Positions 1 to 11,924 of a DNA stretch of 64,000 nucleotides are shown one piece after another. Source of the DNA: Ascaphus truei. Lineage: Eukaryota > Chordata > Amphibia > Anura > Ascaphidae. The number at the start of each line of letters is the position of its first letter. The first letter of the stretch is position 1. The stretch lies in the NCBI GenBank assembly GCA_036426205.1, contig CM071568.1, forward strand, positions 38,286,417 through 38,350,416, written 5' to 3'. Made by a program: the position numbers and the translations under genes. Under the pieces are notes generated by a model. It had not been told where the DNA came from, searched no databases, and saw nothing but the letters and a program-made list of their open reading frames with translations.

Positions 1-3000
1 GCAGGTAGAGAAAGAGAAAAAGAAAGGGGTGAAGAGGAGGGGGGGAGTGTGAGGGGGGGGGAAGGCGCGATGATCTGGAGATGCAGTGTTTTAATCTTAA
101 TTGTGGCATAAGTCCCAGACCTTGTTAAACGGTCTAGGCTCTGGTTCAGGAGGGCTGACAAGTATTCCATTGATTTAACCGTGTGTGGGGGGGGGTAGGG
201 GGGGGGGGGGTCGTTTGTTTCGCGGAGAACCATGGCGGCTGTGTTTGGGACGTTTTTATTTGTTTTCCAATTGGCTGTTAGCGAGCAGCGAGCTGCTGTG
301 AGCAAGTGTGAGATTAGTTTTCTCTTAGGAGCTGAGGCTGAGTCAGTTGGTTTCGCTAGTAGGAACACCAGGGGGTCCAGAGGTATCTCCTCACTCGCTA
401 TTTCCTCCGCCATAGAGCGGATCATATTCCAGAAAATCTGGACCCTAGGGCAGGTCCATAGTATATGTGCCAGATCTCCACCCTGACCACACCCTCTCCA
501 ACACATATCTGGTTGGTCAGGGAAGATCCGGCTTAGCCTTCTCGGGGACAGGTACCAATGAAATAGAATTTTGTATATATTCTCTTTGGTAGTAGTGCAA
601 ATGGATGTTTTGGCTGCAGCTTCCCAAATGTCCTCCCAGTCATCTCTATCTATGTCTATGTTTAGGTCCTCAGCCCATTTCAACATATAGTTGTGGTTGG
701 CGGGTATCAGGGAACGTGCTAGTCCCAGGTAGATTCCCGAGATGAAACCTCTTTGGTCAGTTCCCACAGCACATTTTTTTTTGAAGGTCGAGAGGCTTTC
801 AAATTTGGACCTGTGGGACGCCACTTGGAGGAAATGTCTGATCTGGAGGAATCCATATAAGGGAAGTTTTACCAAGGGGTGTCTGTCCTGTAACTCCAAG
901 AATGACATCAGAGACCCCTTGTTGAGTAAGTCCGATGCTGTCTTTATACCCGATTCACGGAATTGCTTAAAGTCCCTGGGGACACAACCCGGGGGAAAAT
1001 CTGGATTATCGAATATAGGTATAAGGGGTGAGGGGGAGGATGTCAATCCATGTCTGTCCTTTGCTTGTGACCAAATTTTCCACGTACATCTGATGGCTCC
1101 CAGGCCTTTTTCGCCCGGTATTATCTTTCCACCCCCCTGGGACCAAAGTAGTGCTCCAAGGGATAGGGGAGCCACGTATCAGGCCTCAATCTCCAACCAG
1201 CCACAGGACGCTGGGTCGTTATTCCATACCACCGTTTGTTTTAAGTGGGATGCTTTGTAGTATTTGATTATATCTGGTACACCTAGGCCTCCGCACTCCT
1301 TTGGGGCAAGCATTACCGTTCGCACCACTCGCGGCCTTTTATTTTTCCATATAAATTGGAAGATGCTGTTTTGGATATTTTTGATGTCTGCCAGCGGCAC
1401 ACAGACCGGGATAGTCTGGAAGAAATACAGCAGTCTGGGGAGGATATTCATCTTAACTGATGCTACCCTACCGAGCCACGAAATATGGTATTTGTTCCAT
1501 CTCTGGAGATCTTGTTTAATTTTTGTAAATAAAGGGGGAAAGTTGCAATTTACAAAGCTGTGTATGAGTTGGCTTTTCTGACTCCCAAGTATTTTATATT
1601 TGTGGAGCTCCACTTGTAACTAAAGTTGAGCTTCATTAGTTTTACTTCTTGGGTGGTCAGGGAAAGATTCAGGGCTTCTGATTTATCGCTGTTGATTTTG
1701 TACCTCGAGATCCGGCCGAATCTCGCCAACTCAGACTGAATGTTAGGAAGGGTCGTCATGGGGGATGTCAGAGACAGGATAACGTCATCCGCGAACAGTG
1801 AAATGTTGTATTCTCTGTTCTTGATGGAAACCCCCCTTATATCTTGACTTTGTCTAATTGTTGCTGCCAGGGGTTCGATTGATAGTGCGAAAAGGAGTGG
1901 GGATAGAGGGCACCCTTGTCTGGTACCGTTCTTAATTTTTATGGGGACCGAGTTTCCTCCTGGGAGTTTGACAAAAGCCGATGGGTTCTTATATAGGGCC
2001 CTAACCCCCTCCAGGAAGGGGCCTTTGAATCCAAATTTAGACATACAGTGTAGTTTGATCAAAGAAATCCCATCGAATTCTATCAAATGCCTTTTCAGCA
2101 TCTAGACTTAATAGAAACGCTTTTGTCCCCCCTAGATGGACGTGGTCAATGATATTTATTATTTTGCGCGTGTTGTCCGAAGCTTGTCTGCCCGAAACAA
2201 ATTCGACCTGGTCTTTATGAATCAAGTTCGGTAATATTGGATCTAGTCTATTTGCGAGAATTTTACTATAAATTTTAAGATCCGAATTAAGTAAAGATAT
2301 TGGTCTATAGCTCCCGCATTGGAGCAGGTCTCTTCCTTCTTTTGGATAATTGCCAGGTTAGCTGTAGACATGGATACTGGGACATCCTCCCCCTCCATAA
2401 ACAAGTTAAAAACCTCAGTTAAGTGTGGAACCAGCACTTTCTTGAATTTTTTGTAATATTGGTTCGAGAAACCGTCCGGCTCTGGGGTCTTATTTGTTTT
2501 TAGTTGTTTTATTACTTCAGATATTTCTTTTGGGGATATTTTCTCATTAAGTTTAAGGACGGTTTCTTTTGAGAGAGCAGGTAAGCTGCATTCCTCTAGG
2601 TATTTAGAGATAGCCGCCAACCCAGACTGGGCGTTTTGGGGGGGATTTAGGTTGTACAGTTTGATGTAAAAGTCTGAAAATTCTTGGGCAATTTCTTTCT
2701 CTTTAAAAGATTTTACACCCGATTTGGTCCGAATTGCCGATATTTGGGATTTAATTCGAAGACCTTTCAGTTTATTGGCCAACAACCGGTCAGACTTGTT
2801 TCCTTTGTCATAATAGCGTTGGTTTGTCCATCTCAATGCTCTCTCTACCTCATCAGTGGAACTCGTTTTTTAATCAGTCCTTGTGTTTTCCAGAGTTTTG
2901 TATAATTTTTTGGTGGGTTTGTGTTTATTGTGCCGCCGTCCAAAGACAGGACCTTTTCCATCAATTCCTGTTGTATTCTTTTTGTTCTCTTTTCTTTGGA

Positions 3001-3893
3001 AGGACGCTATGGAAATGAAGGAACCCGGATCGTTGACCTTATGGGGTTCTCCCACAGCGTTATAGGGGAACCGATCACGAACCCCTTGTTTATATCAAAG
3101 TATTCTTTAGTTTTTGCGAGATTGTTCCCACTAGCTTGGGAGTTAGTGAGCATGTGTCAGTTTACAAACTTTAGCATATGGTTCTTAGTGGAAGCAGCAG
3201 AGAGAGCATGATGTCTATTGGGGCATGATCAGACCATGTTATCGAGCAATACTTGATCGGGTAGACGCCTGGAGAAAACACTTTGGTGCCTAGAAAAAAA
3301 ATCGATCCTCACGAGTAGGACTGGTGTGGGGCAGAATAGAATGAAGAAGTCTCGCTCCCCTGGTGTTGGGGTTTCTCCAAATATCGAACATGTGGGAAGT
3401 CTCTAAGCATATTGTTGAATTTTTTGGCAGTATGATATGATGGCTTTTGGTGGCGCTATGCCTAAGGCACTGATCTGTCTTGGTCAGGGGAACAGTCATA
3501 TTGGAGTCTCCCGCTAATCCAATAGAGGGTATTTTAAGGTACCTACAGTTTCAAAAATTGACTCCATGAAGGGGAGCAGGCAGTTCGTTTGGCACGTAAA
3601 CGTTCACCAGCACAATCGCGCCTCGGTAAGGAAGCCCAGCAAAATTATGAATCTCCCCTGGGATCTAAGTACTCTTCTAGGGGCAAAGGGGATATAACTG
3701 TGTATCAGGTTAGCACTCCCTCTTTTCTTGGTTTTGCAGGAGCGTAGAATGACTTGTGGTACTGTCTACTGAAAGTGTTGGGAGGGTTATTTGAGTTAAA
3801 ATGGTCTCTTGTATAAAAACAAGATGTCACGTTGAGTATCTCAATCTTGAGTGCTAGTCTATGATTGTATGGACTTAAACCCTTAACATTCAT
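1..3893 (-). pseudogene. L1-type LINE ORF2 (endonuclease / reverse transcriptase), decayed
   Basis: ORF2 of an L1-clade non-LTR retrotransposon, which nicks DNA and reverse-transcribes its own RNA. Read on the minus strand. The endonuclease starts at the ATG near 3893 (MNVKGL), followed by an NVYVPN motif near 3600 and a WSDHAPI motif near 3225. An EN-RT linker lies at 2250-3050. Reverse transcriptase has a LDAEKAFDR motif near 2110 and the catalytic FADD near 1785. The C-terminal domain ends with a C-x3-C-x7-H-x4-C motif near 440-500. The frame is broken several times (shifts near 1600, 2070, 2230 and 2850, and others in the endonuclease), so no full protein can be made. The 3' end lies at or beyond the window edge. 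L1 identity is secure from the order of domains; the subfamily is not resolved. Confidence 0.9.
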
Positions 3894-4084
3894 TGATACA
3901 AGTTTGTCAGTCGTTTTAACTAGCCATTATATTTTAATTGATTGTGGGCCTTGTGTGTTCACTTTCAGGGTGATCAGGCTCATTTACTCTTATAGGCGAT
4001 AGCACCTTCACGGAGTCATCTGCGCCCGACCCCCAACCCCCCTATAGATCCCGGCGTCAGATAGGCGAACTCGTCTGGAGGGAG

Positions 4085-6110
4085 AGTGTGGTGTAGGGAG
4101 GGGAGAAAAGAAAGGAGAGTGGGGAGAAAGAGTAGCTAGAAAAAGAAATTATGGGCTATGAGAGAGCCCAACTGGTGAAACACTCCTTGCCCTACTGGCA
4201 AGGGTGGAGGTTATTGCCCTTTGAGATCTTCAGCGCGTTTGGGAATGGCGCTGAGTGGAAGAGGGGGACCGAGCCCTCAACTTGTTATTTTATTTTATTT
4301 TTTCGAGAACAAACAGCTTGAAAAAATTTGGGGAGGACATGGGGGCAAGTATCTATCCGTGGGGATGGGTGGTGTGTTGGGGGGGTGGGGGGCCGGGGGT
4401 GGTGGGAGGAGAGGTGACATGAATGGGGGGGAAAAAAGGGGGGTCTTGAAAGGGTGATAGGGAGAGGGAGAGAGAGAGGGAGGATGGTGGGAGGGTGGGG
4501 AAACAGGGGAGGATGAGGTTGGAATGGATGGAAGTACGCGGGCAGAGGAAGGAAAGATCGACTGTACTCCATATTGTTGAGTATGTATCAGTGTGGGGTT
4601 GGTGGGGGGTGAGAGGGGATGGAAGTGACGGGGGTAACATTGGAGCGGAGAAGCAAAGGGGGGATGAGGGGACTGGATGGGGGGGAAGGCAGGTGGGCGA
4701 CCGGCGAGACCCGGGGAGCAGAGTGGGAGCAACAGGGGTGAAGAGGATGAATGATGAGAGATACTCCATGTACGACCCATATGGGCATTGTATTTACCAT
4801 CAAGAGACCTTTGTTGGTTTCCTGCTTATATGTTATACATCGCAACCTATTTAAAGTTTTCTACATTTTGAGAACTGGTACTCAAGTACTTTATATCTTC
4901 ATTACGCATAGAGAAACACTCCACCCTTTGTGAACATTTTTAACAGAGGTTTCCGACTTGTGACAGGAGATAGGATGAGTAGGGTTCCCAAGCGGAGGAG
5001 GGCAGAGGGAGTGGGGGTTGGGTGGGTGGTGGGGAGGGACGGGGGAGGGGGGGTAGGGGAGTGCGGTGGATCAGGACGGAATGGGGGACGCCGGGCCTGA
5101 TGGGGGATGGGGTAGAGAGTGGGGGAGGGATGGAAAGTAAAGGGGGGGGAAGGGGTTGTGGTGGGGGGAGAGATGGGATGGTGGAAGGGAGGGGTGGGGG
5201 AAGGGAATGAGGGGTTGAGGGGTGGGGGATGGGTGCGGGGGGGGGTGGAGGGAAGGGGAAAAACCACCGGGGCCAGTGGAATACTGACTGGGATACCTTA
5301 TTTGTATTTGCTATACACATAACAACGTAACATACTAGCTTATACAGTTTTAAACATTCAAACAGGAGGAATCCTATAGTACTACGTAAGTATCATCAAG
5401 CCATATATCAATTCAGGCGGACGTTTTCCACTGTGTGACAGGGACGGGGGGGGAGGTGTGGGGGGGCGGGAAAGAGAAGAATCTGCCAGGAGCTGTATTG
5501 CAATTACTGAAAATCCCTGTTAATATTTGCTATATGTATAACGACAGCAACAATAACTTATAAGGTTGGGATCACTTATACAATAGGTGCTCTGGGAATA
5601 ACGTCAAACCTTGTATAAACTTGAACAAACATTTTCCATTTCAGGGGGGGCTGGGTAGGATGACCCTGGGGGTGGGCGGAGGGTCGGACAGGTATGAGGG
5701 GGTGGCGGAGGATGGGGTGGGGAATGGGGTTTCGCTGAGCAGACCCCTTGGTTTATGGTACCTGTATGGAAATAGATAATCATACACAAGTTTTTACTAA
5801 CTGTAGACCTAAGACCGGAGGTCTCGGCGTGGTTTCTCGGCTTGGACCTTTAGTTGAAGTCTTCACAGCGGTACCAGCCGCCATGTGAGTCTTGCCCACG
5901 CCGTCTTAGTGGGGTGGTAGGGAGGGGAAATCATCCCCAGTTGGAGGGGGGTGGGGGGAAGGGAGGGCGGAGGGGGGGCGGAGGGAGCGGGCGGGCGGGG
6001 GAGGGGCTCCAATCCGGTACGGGGGCCTGCTAATTCGCAGAAGATCCCCGGAGTTGGACCCAGGGAAGTGGGGGGGGAGGAAGACCAATGTGGAATTGTC
6101 CCCCCTCCCC
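4085..6110. repeat. Alternating G-rich / AT-rich spacer between L1 ORF2 and ORF1
   Basis: About 2 kb separates the two L1 reading frames. On the plus strand it alternates long G-rich tracts (4350-4740, 4990-5265, 5425-5470, 5640-5730, 5940-6010) with AT-rich islands (about 4760-4930, 5270-5440, 5480-5640, 5730-5860). The islands share phrases such as TATTTGCTATA, which suggests degenerate tandem copies at irregular 300-450 bp spacing. The densest block, 5940-6010, has many G-runs of three or more and could form G-quadruplexes. Because the L1 is on the minus strand, its RNA would carry C-rich tracts here. Long proline-rich frames on the minus strand are composition artefacts. Confidence 0.6.
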
Positions 6111-6237
6111 CCCGACCCACAGGTGCCTCGACCCTCTATCGGCTGATATTGGAGCTCCGGTCAGTGGGGCAGGACCAAGCCTCCTTCGCCCGGATCCACT
6201 CTGATAAAACAGGTATGGAATCCACTCTTCTTTCTCT

Positions 6238-7234
6238 TTAAACTTCTGAGCTTGGGTTCCTTTGGGACGCGATCCTCTGTGACGCCCTTGGGTTTCTCCT
6301 TGGGGAGGGCGATCTGCGAGAGCCTTCCTCCTCGGCTCCTTCATTCAGGGGGGGGAGGCCCAGTGCCTTCAGGAATCGGGGGATGTCTTCTGTGTAGGAG
6401 ATTGTGTGGAATTTACCCTCCGCAAGCACTATCAATTTGAGAGGAAATCCCCAGCGGTACTTGATGTTCTTTTCTCTCAACAGGATCGTAAGGGGTCTTA
6501 GCTCTTTCCTTCTTTTGATAGTTGTTTTGGATAAATCAGAGTATATTTGTATAGGTGTATCTTTGAAGGTAATTGTTCCTTTATTCCTGCTTGCTGTTAG
6601 GACGCGCTCTTTCTGGGAATATGAGTGGAATCTAACAAGAACATCCCTATTTTTTTTGGGTTCGGAGAATTTAGGGCCAAGAGCTCTGTGTACTCGATCG
6701 AGCTCTAGAGTTGTTTGGGATAGGTCAGGTGCCAGTTCAAGAAATAATTCCCTCAAGTATGGTCGGAGGGATTCTGCTGGAATTGATTCCGGTATATTGC
6801 GCACCCTAATATTCTGTCGCCGCTCTCTATTTTCTTGATCTTCGATAGATTCTTTTAGAGATCGTATCTCATATGCCATTCTATTTAGATCGTCATCTGT
6901 GTTTGATTGTGCGTTTTCGATGTCTTCCACCCTCTGTTCCGTGGTCTCTGTTCTTTTCGTTAGGGCCTCCATATCACCTTTCATGATGTTAATGGCCTTG
7001 TTGAGGTCCTCCTGGAAACCTTTTCGCATCCTGGAGAAAAGGTTCTCCATATATGCTTGGGTGAGTTCCCCTGTGGCGCCCTGCCACCCCCAACGCCAGC
7101 CCCTCCGGAGCCCCCTCCGGAGCGCATGCCCCATCGCCATTCTGTGAGACCTCGTTGGTTGTTGTTTGGCATGGACTCGGGGAGAAGTAGGCTGTTACTC
7201 TTTGGGGTAGCGGCTTTTTGTTTTTATTGGCCAT
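6238..7234 (-). pseudogene. L1-type ORF1 protein (coiled coil, RRM, C-terminal domain)
   Basis: ORF1p of the same L1: the RNA-binding trimeric chaperone that packages the element's RNA. An open frame of 300 codons runs from 7140 to 6238. It shows a heptad-rich coiled coil (about residues 40-95), an RRM-like domain beginning with RRQNIRVRNIPES near residue 108, a C-terminal domain with LDRVHRALGPK and VLVRFHSYSQKE, and a basic Ser/Arg-rich tail. The better family start is the ATG at 7234 (MANKNKK), which runs in another frame to 6989, so there is probably one indel around 7060-7150. ORF1 is otherwise far better preserved than ORF2. Family assignment is firm; whether the shift is real or a sequencing error is not known. 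Confidence 0.85.
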
Positions 7235-7250
7235 CTTTGCTGACCAGCTA

Positions 7251-7594
7251 CAGTAGAGGCAACGTTTATTCTAACATTTGCTGTAAACTAGCCGGGTTAC
7301 ATTCTGGGTATGTGCTGAGTATGTTCTGGGCTAGTTTGAGGCACGTTTAAGGCATTTCTGCATTGACTAACGACCCATAGGATTAACACAGCAGGGATCC
7401 CTGGCAGTCCAATTCAGTTTGAATGGGACTGCCAGGGACCCCCGCTGTTAATCTGATAGGCCATTAATCAATGCAGAAATGCTGGGGCTAGTTTAAGGAA
7501 AGTTTAAGGCATGTATTCAGAATGTACCTGGGTGTATCTGGGTCTTTTGGGGAATTGCCACTGGTTTTTGTTAGAATAATCGCTGCCTCTACTG
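7251..7594. mobile_element. Palindromic MITE with TA target duplication (Tc1/mariner-like)
   Basis: Terminal inverted repeats start CAGTAGAGGC and are flanked by TA on both sides (7249-7250 and 7595-7596), the pattern of Tc1/mariner elements. The interior is a nested palindrome centred near 7410 (GATTAACACAGCAGGG against CCCCCGCTGTTAATC). No transposase frame. A second near-identical copy lies at 26425-26780. It sits 17 bp upstream of the ORF1 ATG of the L1, so it interrupts that element's 5' leader. Confidence 0.85.
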
Positions 7595-7596
7595 TA

Positions 7597-8350
7597 GTTG
7601 CACGGTACCGCTGGTAGGGGCCACAGACTGAATCCCTCGTCCGTCTGTATCCGCTAATATCCCCGAAAGTCTCAAATGTGGGGCGTTTGATAAGCAGGGA
7701 AGTTGTAGTTTTTTATTTTTGTATTTTGTATATTTTTTTATTTATTATTTATTATTTATTTATTTATTCTCCCCTCCACACTTTGTTTTTTTTGTTTTTC
7801 ACCTATGTGAGCACTTAAAGGGTTCTCCGCGGCAGGACACAGGGGGGACCCTCCTGGGCTCTCTCCTCCTTGCCTACTTCCCTCTCTCCTGCATGGTGGC
7901 ATCGGCCATCTTGTTTGGGGAATCCTATTCACTCACACACTCTCCCGTAGCCCCGCGCGCAGACAGGCAGATGCTGTGGAAACAGGGGTTGCCCACGTGC
8001 GCTCCCCCTCCCGTCCGACAGTGCCCCGGGTCAGGTAAGCACTTTATTTGGCTTGTGTGTGTGTGGGTGGAGGGGATGGGGATTGCGGAGCGGAGCGCGC
8101 CACTTCTGCCCCACCTTGTGGCAGCCGACGGTCCTCTGACCCCACGGGGAAGAGCTCCGTGTGGTTCACCGCAGGCTCGAATTCTGCGGGATGCTCCGGG
8201 CACCGACGACCCTCCTGCTCTGAGAGCCCGCTACTAGGCCTCCTCTCCCGTCTCGTCCGCCAGAGGCAGGGGGCGATTTCTCCCCGGGGGGTCAGGGCCT
8301 CCAGGTGATCCGTCAGGGCATCGCAAACCTTAGCTGGGAGCCGAAACGAG
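7597..8350 (-). other. CpG-rich 5' region of the L1 element, with (TTTA)n tract
   Basis: Beyond the MITE the sequence joins directly to the L1 leader and becomes GC- and CpG-rich (about 7820-8340), as expected for an L1 5' UTR/promoter. A TTTA-type simple repeat occupies about 7738-7775. Reading frames here have no recognisable product. The 5' boundary of the element is not defined by a target duplication I can see, so the assignment rests on position and composition. Confidence 0.45.
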
Positions 8351-8750
8351 CACTGTTCTGGCGAGGAGGGTAATATTACCGTCCGTGGAGGTTTGTTGAT
8401 GCGATTTATAACTTTAGCTGAACTTTTATTATATTTATTGCTCTAACTGACAAATTTCATTGAGAGGGGCTCTGGAGCCGGTCCCTCAGGCAGCCATTTC
8501 CTTGGATGCCACCGGAAGTCTCCTGCACGCTCCCTTTCTAAGGTTCCTCTCTGTGCATGACTTCTTTCTCTCTCACTCTCAGCTTCTCTTTGCTATAACT
8601 GAGAATTGGCTCACTCAGTCTGACTCTGCACTGGAAGATGCCCTCTCTTATGGTGGATTTTCTTTCTCCCACACTCCGCCTGCTGATGGCAGGGGTGGAG
8701 GCATGGGGCCCCTCCTCTCCTCTCTCTGCCATTACCAACGTTTTATTAGT
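8351..8750. other. No recognisable feature
   Basis: Mixed-composition sequence with pyrimidine-rich stretches. No protein family, no clear repeat copy elsewhere in the window, no inverted repeat recognised. Confidence 0.4.
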
Positions 8751-8985
8751 GGTTTATTTTTGGTCTTTTGCTTTTTAATAATGGTGTTTATTTGGTATTT
8801 GCTTTATTGATTTCTGGTATTTTTTTGTATTTACTTTTTTATTGTTGTTTATTTGGTGATTGTTTTGACTGAATTTTATATTGTTGATGGTTGTTTATTA
8901 TTTAGGTTGACCATTGACTGTCATAGTGGTAATTCATGCCCATATTATATGGGCATGATGTACCACTGTACCAATCAACTGTTTT
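8750..8985 (+). repeat. Composite-repeat fragment: T-rich spacer plus ATGCCCATAT hairpin
   Basis: A T-rich spacer leads into TTTAGGTTGACCATTGACTG and then a palindrome around CATGCCCATATTATATGGGC (about 8935-8957). The same combination recurs at 11740-11795, 62500-62575 and 63395-63425, so it is one module of the composite repeat system described for 10-28 kb and 40-42 kb. Confidence 0.6.
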
Positions 8986-9145
8986 CTTGGTGCCTGAGGA
9001 CTCCCGGACACACATGGGGACCACCCGAAGACCCCCAGACACCCATTGGGAGTCCAGACACCCGCAGCAACCACCTGAAGGCCCCTGGAGAACCACTTGG
9101 CCACCGGGGACCACCAGGAGACCCTGCAGCCTCTAGTATAAATCC
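8985..9145 (+). repeat. GC-rich minisatellite-like block
   Basis: Degenerate short units of the type GACCACC / CCAGACACCC repeat through the block. The style matches the GC-rich blocks at 16750-17280, 22080-22600, 25140-25690 and 40770-41270, which also follow hairpin modules. Reading frames on both strands are by-products of repeat composition. Confidence 0.45.
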
Positions 9146-9171
9146 TGTGCAGAAACAAAAAATGTTTTTAT

Positions 9172-9226
9172 GCATTTCTCAATCTTTTTAGCACCAGCCT
9201 TTAGCTGGTGCTAAAATATTGAGAGA
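9172..9226. repeat. Short hairpin (AGCACCAGC / GCTGGTGCT)
   Basis: Inverted repeat with arms of about 25 bp: ATTTCTCAATCTTTTTAGCACCAGC-like left arm and its complement ending TTGAGAGATTT. No run of T follows that would suggest a Pol III product. Probably the core of a small non-autonomous element. Confidence 0.6.
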
Positions 9227-9229
9227 TTT

Positions 9230-10140
9230 TATAGGCCGATAAGCTTATCACTGCATTGTGAATAGCTATTACTGGCAAAAAAAAGGCGCTTTTGGCTTTT
9301 TTTGACCTGCCAGACGACTTTTTTGCCTCTGGCTATTAATGGGTGTTAAAAAGCCATTATAGCGCGATACTGCAGTGTTATCCCTACTTTGTTAATGGCA
9401 GATCAGGCAGTATCACGTTATAAAAGCAATTATTGCCCATTAAACCACTTATCACTGCTTTGTGAATAGGTCCTTGAGACTTTACGTGCTGTAGAACCTA
9501 ATAGCCAACAAAGGCATGGTGCAGGTGCTTCACAGATCCAGGATTGGTTTTAAATCAATTCACATTTTACACAAGGCGTACATAATTCCAATACCATAGT
9601 GAGCAAATTAAGGTAAAAAAAGGCACCAGGACAGACCTGAAATCTACAGTAGTATCAATTCAAGGAAACAAACAGCCTCCCGATTGAAGCAAATCAGCTG
9701 CACAAGACCATACAACTGCAACACTCCCCAAAAATGTGCAGAATATTCAGAGAAGGAATTTCTGTCCCTAGATCCCTTGCAATGAATATGACTACAGTAC
9801 ATCAAGCACAGCATCAACGTCTAGCACTGTCACCACCATAGAACTTGACATACCCCAACACAGTCAACATCCTACCCCCCTTAAATATGGGCCACTCAAG
9901 GTGGTTGTATACAGTTTATCAGGCTTTGTTCATCTCATTCAACAGAATCTAAAAGGGCTGCAAAAAAATAAATAACAGTTCTGATATCCAATGGTGTTGC
10001 CATGGACTATTTTTTATCTCAGTATGCACCATTACTTATACCATTACTGTTACATGTAAATATATACATACATGGATATCATTAGTTAATTAATACAGTA
10101 TACAAATAAAGGCCTATACTGTAGGCACAATACTTCAATA
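9230..10140. other. Degenerate DNA-transposon-like fragments, otherwise empty
   Basis: 9230-9480 carries GATAAG...TTATCACTG...GTGAATAG phrases and a small AAAAAAAAGGCG / CGACTTTTTTGCC inverted repeat, similar in style to 13260-13450 and 39800-39990. From 9480 to 10140 nothing is recognisable. Confidence 0.35.
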
Positions 10141-10240
10141 TTACAATTAAAATTATTGGTGCAGAGGGGCATTGCCTATTATGCCACATAGGGGGGGGGG
10201 GCTATTATGCCATAGGGTGGGCCTATTATGCCACATCCAC
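10140..10240 (+). repeat. Short tandem CTATTATGCCA repeat
   Basis: Three copies of CTATTATGCCA(CATA) separated by G-runs between 10158 and 10238. Small local minisatellite without other features. Confidence 0.6.
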
Positions 10241-10404
10241 TCGCAGACACACGACTGTGGTGGTTACTACACTGAAGGATTAACAATGTGGGGTGTCCAA
10301 TTCAGAAGCATTGACCCCCTGCTGCTTGATCGCCACAGACACTGCCCTCAGTGCAACAGACTTTTGCTTGTTCATCCGCGCCACTGGGGACGACTTAAAT
10401 GAGA

Positions 10405-10915
10405 TGGAACAGGCCGTGTATAGGGCCTGTGATGTCACATTTTAGGGTCAGATGTTACAGTTCCAATCCAATTGGACGCTGTATCATGTGCCCGCCTCTT
10501 TTTTTTTTAAAGAATGCGAAGTCATCTCCAAGGGAGGTATGTCACATCCTTAAAACCACATGTCTCATATCACATGGTATTACAGCCATTGTTGAAGACA
10601 ATCCCATTGGTTCCTGTACCATGTGATGTGTTACATTTGTTTAAAGGATGTGAATCATCCCTTAAAGTGATGTCACATCCTTTTTAACTAATGTGACATA
10701 TCACATGGTACAGGAACCAATCGGATTGTCTTCAATCCCATTGGCTGTAATACCATATCATATGAGACGTGGTTTAAAGGATGTGACAACCTCCCTTGGA
10801 GATGACGTCACATCCTTCACCAAAAAACAACAGCATCCACAATCGGATTGGAGATGTACCATCTGAACCTAAAATATGACGTCACAGGCCCTATGTAAGG
10901 CCTGTCCTGTCTCAT
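10405..10915. promoter_or_regulatory. Long imperfect palindrome with CRE and CCAAT motifs (promoter-like module)
   Basis: About 500 bp folds on itself: the left end GGGCCTGTGATGTCACATTTTAGG pairs with the right end CCTAAAATATGACGTCACAGGCCC, with the centre near 10665. It holds two consensus CRE sites (TGACGTCA near 10805 and 10873), a TGATGTCA variant near 10430, and several CCAAT/ATTGG boxes (near 10470, 10607, 10715, 10740, 10845). The right arm is followed by TCTCATTTT and a GAAGAAAGAAGA purine-rich stretch, as at 14510-15125 and 23090-23600. Motifs and symmetry are seen; promoter activity is inferred. Confidence 0.6.
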
Positions 10916-11846
10916 TTTAGTAGAAAATCTCGATGAGGCAACATCTGTTTGGATTTACCATGGGGCTGGATTGAAAGAAGAAGATAGAAGATAGAACAAA
11001 GAACAAAAGAATTACAGAAGAAGAAAGAAGAAGGGGAAAGAAGATTAAAGAAAGATTTTTTTTTACCTGATGCTAATCTTCAAGGTGGATGGAGTTGGAT
11101 TGCAGGTCATGATATTGCGGTATCGAGAGCTTGCTGATTCTGCGGGATTCGAGATAAGTATTGAATGTATGAAATTGTCTTTTTGTCAGATTTTTTGTAT
11201 TTATTTCTTTTTATGTTTTTGCTTGCCCATTGACAGATAATGTATTTATCTGTGCCCCTTTAGGGTACAGATAAATACAGTGACAGGCAATGCATTTTTT
11301 GGCGAATGCTTGTTATCAATTGATTGCTATTTTTAATTTTTCTGTTTATTGTTTGGATTAAATTGTTTGGAATTTGGATGGCTTCTTTTTTAGTATATTT
11401 TAGGATTGATTGGTTAGTTAGTTAATTCATTGTTTTGTAGGCTAGTGGTTTAAATTAATTAATTGTTTGGTTGGCTAGTGCTTTTATTTATTTAATTGAT
11501 TGTTTGGCCAGTGTTTTTATATATTGAATAGTTTGCTTGGATATGTGTTTATTTAATTGTATTGTTACTGTATGTTTTGGAATAACATAATTTTAATTAT
11601 TTTGCTGTTTTGGTGATAGATACATTTTAATGATGTGTACTATTAGGCTTTTTAGTTCTTTTAATGTTGGGGTGTTTAGGTGCTTGCGTATTTCTTTTAT
11701 TCTTGTGTATTTTTGGCCTTAATGATTTTTATTAGGTTTACCATTGAGTGCTAGAGTGGCTTATCATGCCCATATTATGGATATGATATACCACTGTGCC
11801 AATCAATGGGTAAAGGGTGGGTATAGTGGGGCCATGGTGGGTGGTT

Positions 11847-11897
11847 AAGCCCTTAATTACTATAGTGATTATTAATCGCTAAGGTGATTAAGGGGCC
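11847..11897. repeat. CCCTTAAT...ATTAAGGGG palindrome (module P)
   Basis: Imperfect 50-bp palindrome, one of about 14 copies in the window (others near 12251, 16441, 17541, 18925, 21770, 22928, 25930, 40186, 40329, 41545, 42602 and 63508). The consensus arms are ACCCCTTAAT-n8-AGCGGTTA and the complement. Loop and arms vary in complementary ways between copies, e.g. TAGCGG/CCGCTA and TAGTGG/CCACAA. Confidence 0.75.
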
Positions 11898-11924
11898 ATC
11901 AGATGTTATTTTTTCATGTACTCT

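Noticed and set aside
4221..5322. Long proline- or glycine-rich frames on both strands in the L1 spacer
   Set aside because: Composition artefact of G/C-runs; no domain, overlapping in all frames.
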